DNA of 64,000 nt. It comes from Halobacillus locisalis (GTDB lineage Bacteria; Bacillota; Bacilli; Bacillales; Halobacillaceae). The notes below the pieces were generated by a model. It was not told the origin of the DNA. It made no database searches and saw only the letters and a program-made list of their open reading frames with translations. Below are positions 59,346-64,000 of the stretch, piece after piece; position 1 is the stretch's first letter, and each line of letters starts with the position of its first letter. A program made the position numbers and the translations under genes. Location: positions 1,240,001-1,304,000 of the forward strand of contig NZ_JACEFG010000001.1 of the NCBI RefSeq assembly GCF_013694105.1, read 5' to 3'.

Positions 59346-60908
59346 TTAGGTACGCTCTGGCTTTATTTCTTGCTTGAACTGATAATTCAAATCAAACAGG
59401 TCTTTACGACGATCGCGAAGTTGTCGGACCGTCCCTGACTTTCTTTGACGCCTTAAGATTTCTAAATCAACGTCTCCAACGACAACCGTCTCCACATTGG
59501 CATTGCACTCCCCGATAATCCCATCACGGGCGAATTCAAAGTCAGATGGTGTAAAAATACCGGACTGAGCATACTGAATGTCCATATTCTCTACCTGAGT
59601 CAAGTTCCCTACGGTACCTGCAATGACCGTGTACACTTGGTTTTCAACCGCGCGTGCTTGCGCACAGTACCGTACCCTGAGGTAACCCTGACGATCATCG
59701 GTACAGAAGGGAACAAAGATGATGTTCGCTCCTTGGTCGACGGCATAGCGGGAAAGCTCAGGGAACTGGATGTCATAACATACCTGGATGGCTATTTTGC
59801 CACAATCCGTATCAAATACTTTTACCGCATCTCCGGGTTGAATCCCCCACCAGGTACGCTCATTCGGTGTAACATGGATTTTGTATTGCTTTTCAATCGT
59901 TCCATCTCTTCTGAACAAATAAGAGATATTGTATATATTCTCATTTTCTTCAACGAAATGAGATCCACCGACGATGTTGACATTGTACTTCACAGCCAAA
60001 TGAGTGAACATTTCAATGTAATCCTCCGTAAAGTCAGATAGTCGTCGAACTGCCTTTGAAGGTACTTTCTCATCTAAGAAAGACATCAACTGTGTTGTGA
60101 AAATCTCTGGAAACACGGCAAAGTCGGAGCCGAAATCAGAAGCTACGTCCACATAGTACTCACACTGTTTTGCAAACTCTTCAAACGAATTGATGTTCTT
60201 CATCATGTATTGGATCACCATGATCCTCACAGGGTCACTCGTTTTGAAATGACGTCTCGTTCTTGCTCGATAATCAATATTATTCCATTCCATCAACGTT
60301 GCATATTTAGATGACAATTCATCATCAGGTAAATAATTCGGATTGATGCGCATCACTGTAAATCCATTAATAATCTGGAATGTCAGTACAGGATCGTAAA
60401 TATTTTGGTTACGCACTTCTTCCACATATTCTCTCGGAGACATTTCATTTTCGTATTTATGATAGTTCGGGATGCGGCCGCCGATGATGATACTTTTCAG
60501 GTTCAGTTCTCTCGCTAGCTCCTTCCGCGCTTCATATAAGCGACGTCCGATTTTCATCCCTCGAAAGTCCGGATGAACCATAACTTCTATGCCGTACAGA
60601 TTGTAGCCATCAGGATCATGGTTGGTAATGTAGCCTTCGTCCGTAATATCATCCCACGTATGTTTGTCATCGTACTCATCAAAATTCACAAGCAAACTAG
60701 AGCAACTTCCTATGATGTCTCCATCATATTCCACTACAAATTGTCCTTCTGAAAACAAGCGAAGGTGACTTTCTAAATGCTCTTTCTTCCACGGTTCCAT
60801 TTCTGGAAAACATATCTTCTGCAATTTGAAAAGTTGTTCGATGTCCTTATGTTGCATATTTCTGACGATAATCTTCTTTTCAAATTGGGTTAAATCAAGC
60901 TTCGACAT
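59346..60908 (-). CDS. yhcX: GNAT-nitrilase fusion protein YhcX
   Basis: A 520-residue two-domain protein. The N-terminal GNAT (about 13-180) has GIEVMVHPDFRGMKIGRRLYEARKELAREL as motif A; the C-terminal carbon-nitrogen hydrolase (about 225-500) has the nitrilase triad: Glu in DFAVFPEIF, Lys in KQYKIHVTPNE and Cys in IAIQVCYDIQFPE. It should hydrolyse an amide and acetylate the product, or be regulated by the GNAT part; the substrate is unknown. Length and fusion match B. subtilis YhcX. A terminator follows. A TetR gene is divergent. Confidence 0.93.
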   Translation of the reverse strand: MSKLDLTQFEKKIIVRNMQHKDIEQLFKLQKICFPEMEPWKKEHLESHLRLFSEGQFVVEYDGDIIGSCSSLLVNFDEYDDKHTWDDITDEGYITNHDPDGYNLYGIEVMVHPDFRGMKIGRRLYEARKELARELNLKSIIIGGRIPNYHKYENEMSPREYVEEVRNQNIYDPVLTFQIINGFTVMRINPNYLPDDELSSKYATLMEWNNIDYRARTRRHFKTSDPVRIMVIQYMMKNINSFEEFAKQCEYYVDVASDFGSDFAVFPEIFTTQLMSFLDEKVPSKAVRRLSDFTEDYIEMFTHLAVKYNVNIVGGSHFVEENENIYNISYLFRRDGTIEKQYKIHVTPNERTWWGIQPGDAVKVFDTDCGKIAIQVCYDIQFPELSRYAVDQGANIIFVPFCTDDRQGYLRVRYCAQARAVENQVYTVIAGTVGNLTQVENMDIQYAQSGIFTPSDFEFARDGIIGECNANVETVVVGDVDLEILRRQRKSGTVRQLRDRRKDLFDLNYQFKQEIKPERT

Positions 60909-60960
60909 AGACGTTCTCTCTCCTTATGATTAACAGTCCTTTCTTACATCGTACTTAAAC

Positions 60961-60997
60961 GACAGACCGCCTGTCTAGTCCTAGTGCTCACACTAGG
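60961..60997. promoter_or_regulatory. Two dyads between yhcX and the TetR-type gene
   Basis: GACAG-ACCGC-CTGTC (60961-60975) and CCTAGTG-CTCA-CACTAGG (60980-60997), both perfect, in the 165-bp divergent gap. The second is a good TetR-operator candidate. Confidence 0.5.
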
Positions 60998-61024
60998 TAC
61001 TCTTAATATAATGAAATGTATGAA

Positions 61025-61053
61025 TTGAATGATTTCAAATCTTGGTTTAATAT
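61025..61053 (+). promoter_or_regulatory. Sigma-A promoter of the TetR gene
   Basis: TTGAAT, exactly 17 bp, TAATAT; 20 bp before the start codon. Confidence 0.65.
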
Positions 61054-61073
61054 AAAAGCAAGAGGTGTGACTT

Positions 61074-61679
61074 ATGAATGGATTTGAAAAGCGTAAACAA
61101 CGGAAAAAACAAAATATATTAAATGCTGCACTCCAATTGTTTACTGACTTTGGAGTGCAAAAAGTCAGCATACAAGAGATTGCACAAAAAGCCCAAGTAT
61201 CTCAAGTGACGATATACAATTACTTTGGAAGTAAAGACCAACTTCTATACGACACTGTTCATATGTTCATTCATCAACGATTAGAGCGATTCGAAGGTAT
61301 TGTCGATCATGAGAATATGGATTTCAAAGACAAAATCCAAAAGTTGATTACGGACAAAAAAGAGGACCTACTGCATATCAATACAGACTTTCTTCAATCC
61401 GTACTTGCTGATCAGCCAGAGATTCAAGAGCTGCTTACTACATTTACAGAAAATCATACGAAACCTCTCCTGCTGAAATTAATGAAACAAGGGAGAACAA
61501 CCGGTTACATTCATCCTGACCTATCCATTGAAACCATCCTTTTTTACGTGGAGATGTACTTTCAAGCTTTTCAAGCGATGTCTGACCGAGCTCAACAAAC
61601 TAACCCTCATTTTGGAGAGGAACTTCTTCATTTATTTTTCTACGGATTGATGGGAAGTAAAGACGAACCTTTGCATTAA
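61074..61679 (+). CDS. TetR-family transcriptional regulator
   Basis: A 201-residue repressor. The N-terminal DNA-binding domain (about residues 9-55) is QNILNAALQLFTDFGVQKVSIQEIAQKAQVSQVTIYNYFGSKDQLL, the TetR signature. The C-terminal 140 residues form the ligand and dimerisation part with no obvious ligand. AAGAGGTGTGACTT precedes ATG. It is divergent from yhcX with two dyads between; autoregulation or control of yhcX is possible. Confidence 0.92.
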   Translation: MNGFEKRKQRKKQNILNAALQLFTDFGVQKVSIQEIAQKAQVSQVTIYNYFGSKDQLLYDTVHMFIHQRLERFEGIVDHENMDFKDKIQKLITDKKEDLLHINTDFLQSVLADQPEIQELLTTFTENHTKPLLLKLMKQGRTTGYIHPDLSIETILFYVEMYFQAFQAMSDRAQQTNPHFGEELLHLFFYGLMGSKDEPLH

Positions 61680-61715
61680 CAAACTTTACATTTCCTATAT
61701 GAAGCAAAATGCCTT

Positions 61716-61747
61716 AAAAAGCTCAGAGTAATCAACTCTGAGCTTTT
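61716..61747. terminator. Bidirectional terminator
   Basis: AAAAGCTCAGAGT-AATCA-ACTCTGAGCTTTT. Confidence 0.95.
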
Positions 61748-61750
61748 GGT

Positions 61751-63172
61751 TTATCTGAATGTTTGAACATACCAACGCAATGCTTTATTAATGGAACTAT
61801 CAAACAATTTCTCTCTCCAGTACAAATCAGCTGTTTGAGATACTACATTATTTCTAGCCGGGTACGGATGAATAATATTCGAGATCGATTGAAACTTTTT
61901 GTTCAATGCTTGTACTGTTCCAACTTCTTGCATCCATTCCCCGGCCCCCTCACCAATAGCATGAGCACCGACAATTTTACCTTTGCTCGTAGTGAGGATT
62001 TTAACCAGACCAGCTTTATTTTGTTCAGCCATAAAACGATCATTGTGCTCTAACTCTGTTTTAAACGTAAGTAAAGAGTCCCCGTACTGCTCTTTAGCCT
62101 CTTCTTCTGTCAAACCAAGGTGATAAATCTCAGGAGATGTGTATACGACCCACGGTACCCTTTCATATGACACTTTTCTTGAAAGACCAAACACAGCATT
62201 CGAAACGGCCACTTTCCCTTCCATTCCAGCAACATGAGTGAATGGCATGGATCCATTACAATCTCCAACAGCATAAATGTGGCGCTGAGTTGTTCGTAAA
62301 TGAGAATCCACTGAAATGGAACCATTAGAGGATTCAATACCCGCAACTTCTAAATTCAAGCCATCGATATTTGCTTTTCTTCCTGTAGCAACGAGCACTT
62401 GCTCCACCTCTACATGATTGTCGACACCATCTTTAGAGTAGTGGATAACAGCTCCATCCCCATTTCGTTCGACCTTTTGAACTGGTGCTTTGGTTAGAAT
62501 GGACAATTCATTTGAAAGCAAATGGCCTGCTATTTCTGCAATTTCAGGATCTTCATTCGCTAATATTTGATTTCCACCTTCGATGACCGTTACATCGACC
62601 CCTAAACGTGACATTGCATGGGCGAGTTCAAGCCCGATAATGCCCCCACCAATAACCCCTAAGGATTTAGGACGCTTCCGTAAAGAAAAGATGGTCTCAT
62701 TCGTCAAATATTCGATTGTATCTATGCCATCAATCGGAGGGACAAATGGAGAAGACCCCGTAGAAATAACGATTCGCTTTGCTGTTACAATTTCATCGCC
62801 AACTTTCAATCTGTGCTCATCCAGGAACTGAGCTTCAGCTTCATACAGGTCAATACCGAGGTTCAAAAAGCGCTCTTTCGAATCATGATCTTGCACATCT
62901 TGAACAGCCGTCGCTACACGCTCCATTGATGATTCAAAAAGACGATCATAATCCTGATCGGACAGTGGATTGACTTCATCGGCTTGATGAACTTCTTTTG
63001 CTGCTTGAATAAGAGCCTTAGAAGGCATGCAACCGTAGTGAAGACAATCGCCTCCAAGCTCACTTTTCCTTTCGATAAGAGCAACTTTTGTACCGAAGCT
63101 AGCTGCTCCAGCCGCTACCGTTAAGCCGCCGGAACCGCCACCAATGACGACTAATTGGTAATCATAATTCAT
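61751..63172 (-). CDS. Pyridine nucleotide-disulfide oxidoreductase, lipoamide dehydrogenase-like
   Basis: A 473-residue flavoprotein: FAD motif GGGSGGLTVAAGAA (residues 11-24), redox-active disulfide GGDCLHYGCMPSK (Cys43, Cys48), NAD motif GVIGGGIIGLELA (about 172-184), and YAVGDCNG for the second FAD contact. The C-terminal His-Glu pair of true lipoamide dehydrogenases (HxHPTxxE) is replaced by HPYPARNN, so the partner disulfide must differ; MerA-like or thiol-disulfide reductases are candidates. Its start overlaps the DUF1499 stop by four bases. A terminator follows. Confidence 0.88.
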   Translation of the reverse strand: MNYDYQLVVIGGGSGGLTVAAGAASFGTKVALIERKSELGGDCLHYGCMPSKALIQAAKEVHQADEVNPLSDQDYDRLFESSMERVATAVQDVQDHDSKERFLNLGIDLYEAEAQFLDEHRLKVGDEIVTAKRIVISTGSSPFVPPIDGIDTIEYLTNETIFSLRKRPKSLGVIGGGIIGLELAHAMSRLGVDVTVIEGGNQILANEDPEIAEIAGHLLSNELSILTKAPVQKVERNGDGAVIHYSKDGVDNHVEVEQVLVATGRKANIDGLNLEVAGIESSNGSISVDSHLRTTQRHIYAVGDCNGSMPFTHVAGMEGKVAVSNAVFGLSRKVSYERVPWVVYTSPEIYHLGLTEEEAKEQYGDSLLTFKTELEHNDRFMAEQNKAGLVKILTTSKGKIVGAHAIGEGAGEWMQEVGTVQALNKKFQSISNIIHPYPARNNVVSQTADLYWREKLFDSSINKALRWYVQTFR

Positions 63173-63570
63173 GATTGACCTCCTTTAGCTCTTGCCCTAT
63201 CATACGACTCCGAGAAACTCTCCATTCGCTTACGGTTCACACCGAAATCTGAATATCCAGTTCTTGAAGCCGAGCGGAAATGAACAACTTGTCCGGTCTC
63301 ATCAAAATAGAACTCGACGTCATCTTTAAACTTTAATATTTTAGATGTGACGATAACATGAAGGTAATTTTCTGAATCATCTTCCAGGGATGTACGGTCC
63401 ATTTGATGTATTAATTCTTTCACCAATTTCTTCGTCTCATTCAAACCTCCATGGAAAGGAAGTGGACTCATTTGTTTACTTTCATCTTCTGCTTGAGTTG
63501 ATACGCAGTTAGGAGATTGAGGACAAGCCGCTAGCCTACCGTCCTTCACTCCGATATGTGGATTTGACAT
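63169..63570 (-). CDS. DUF1499 family protein
   Basis: A 133-residue DUF1499 protein: LAACPQSPNCVSTQAED (about residues 13-29), TSLEDDSENYLHVIVTSKILKFKDDVEFYFDETGQVVHFRSASRTGYSDFGVNRKRMESFSESY, the family core. Function is unknown. ATG 63570 is preferred over the ATG two codons earlier, since AAGGAGGA abuts the latter. It is the first gene of an operon with the flavoprotein, coupled by ATGA-type overlap. Confidence 0.87.
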   Translation of the reverse strand: MSNPHIGVKDGRLAACPQSPNCVSTQAEDESKQMSPLPFHGGLNETKKLVKELIHQMDRTSLEDDSENYLHVIVTSKILKFKDDVEFYFDETGQVVHFRSASRTGYSDFGVNRKRMESFSESYDRARAKGGQS

Positions 63571-63624
63571 GTACATTCCTCCTTATTTACACATTACCTA
63601 TATATTCACTAAAAAGACAAAAAA

Positions 63625-63651
63625 AAAACACTTCTGACTTAGAAGTGTTTT
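63625..63651 (-). terminator. Intrinsic terminator after the Lys/Glu-rich protein gene
   Basis: AAAACACTTCT-GACTT-AGAAGTGTTTT with a long T tract on the minus strand; bidirectional in form. Confidence 0.9.
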
Positions 63652-63672
63652 CAAGAAGAGGTTATTAGGCTT

Positions 63673-64000
63673 TTATTCATTCTTTTTTTCTTTAGGAGGT
63701 TTTTTATTCTTTTCTCCTTTTTCTTTATGGTGCTGGTCTTTCTTTTCCTTTTTCTCTTCTTTTCTTTCCTGCTTTTTTTCTTCTTTTCTTTCCTTTTTCA
63801 TGCGTTTTTCTTTTTCTTGCTGTTCTTTTCTTTCTTGCCTCTCCATTTCGTCACGTTCATTCTTTTTTTCCTTCTTTGCAGGCCTGTCCTTTTGCTTATC
63901 CTTGTCTTCTTGAGCAGGTTTTGGATTGCCTTTATTATCCTTCTTGATTGTTCCATTTTTTATAGAGTTGTTTTTCTGACCATTAGAGAATTGAGGCTCC
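63673..64000 (-). CDS. C-terminal part of a Lys/Glu-rich protein (5' end outside window)
   Basis: 109 codons are visible, ending at TAA 63675-63673. The visible part is almost wholly Lys, Glu, Arg and Gln (such as EKEKRMKKERKEEKKQERKEE), predicted to be a charged helix or disordered tail, preceded by a Asn/Gly-rich stretch (NGQKNNSIKNGTIKKDNK). Such tails occur in RsgI-like anti-sigma factors and in wall-spanning proteins, but nothing seen decides the family. Confidence 0.6.
   Translation of the reverse strand, partial: EPQFSNGQKNNSIKNGTIKKDNKGNPKPAQEDKDKQKDRPAKKEKKNERDEMERQERKEQQEKEKRMKKERKEEKKQERKEEKKEKKDQHHKEKGEKNKKPPKEKKNE

Overview
The window reads as chromosome of an endospore-forming, low-to-moderate GC member of the Bacillaceae, most likely a salt-tolerant or halophilic genus close to Halobacillus, Virgibacillus or Oceanobacillus. 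The reasons are the compatible-solute ABC transporter with its GbsR-type regulator at the left end, sporulation genes (yhaL, an alpha/beta SASP, spoVR, a YhcN/YlaJ lipoprotein), strong AGGAGG-type ribosome binding sites with several GTG and TTG starts, and gene order matching the yhc-yhd-yha-yhe part of the Bacillus subtilis map. The genus is an inference; no rRNA is present to settle it. I saw no tRNA, rRNA, prophage, transposase or CRISPR array.

Layout. 1-1.5 kb: opuAA (cut by the window edge) divergent from an opuAR-like repressor. 1.6-18.3 kb: a block syntenic with B. subtilis: hpr(scoC), yhaI, yhaJ, prsA, yhaL, then on the minus strand an MFS exporter, yhaM, a second GbsR-like regulator, yhaN-yhaO (SbcCD-like pair with a LexA-like box), yhaP-yhaQ (NatBA-like ABC exporter), yhzC, yhaR, yheA and yheB. 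18.4-32.2 kb: a CstR-type persulfide sensor, a PucR-type regulator with msmX, a zinc ribbon protein, SASP, fumC, a zinc-dependent phospholipase-like protein, MFS, SDR, a DD-carboxypeptidase lipoprotein, WrbA, a Mn-type CDF exporter, GNATs and azlCD. 32.6-34.4 kb: a complete T-box leader (best read as tyrosine) in front of an NhaC-type transporter. 34.5-53 kb: metabolic, transport and acetyltransferase genes, cspA-type cold shock gene, methionine aminopeptidase, an ABC-2 exporter, a UspA/SulP divergent pair, and an ABC-F ribosome protection-type ATPase behind a structured leader. 53.8-64 kb: dat, spoVR, yhcN-like, yhdB, yhcX (GNAT-nitrilase fusion), TetR, a lipoamide-dehydrogenase-like flavoprotein coupled to a DUF1499 gene, and the end of a Lys/Glu-rich protein.

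The least explained content is a dispersed repeat system. Four gene-free elements (2407-2915, 32265-32617, 41481-41961, 53070-53728) have related, imperfectly inverted ends but different interiors. The interiors are built from two module types: GC-rich hairpin modules of about 100-130 bp whose core is conserved while the outer arms differ from copy to copy yet always pair within a copy, and an array of a GTCCGA motif repeated every 21 bp. A seventh hairpin module stands alone at 39189-39312. Two of the elements are nearly identical and inverted 39 kb apart. No protein here obviously mobilises them.

Regulation visible in the sequence includes a perfect 16-bp dyad between opuA and opuAR, a LexA-like box before yhaO, a CstR-type dyad, a cre-like site before msmX, a sigma-G-like promoter for the SASP, the T-box, a long attenuator-like leader for the ABC-F gene, and many clear intrinsic terminators.
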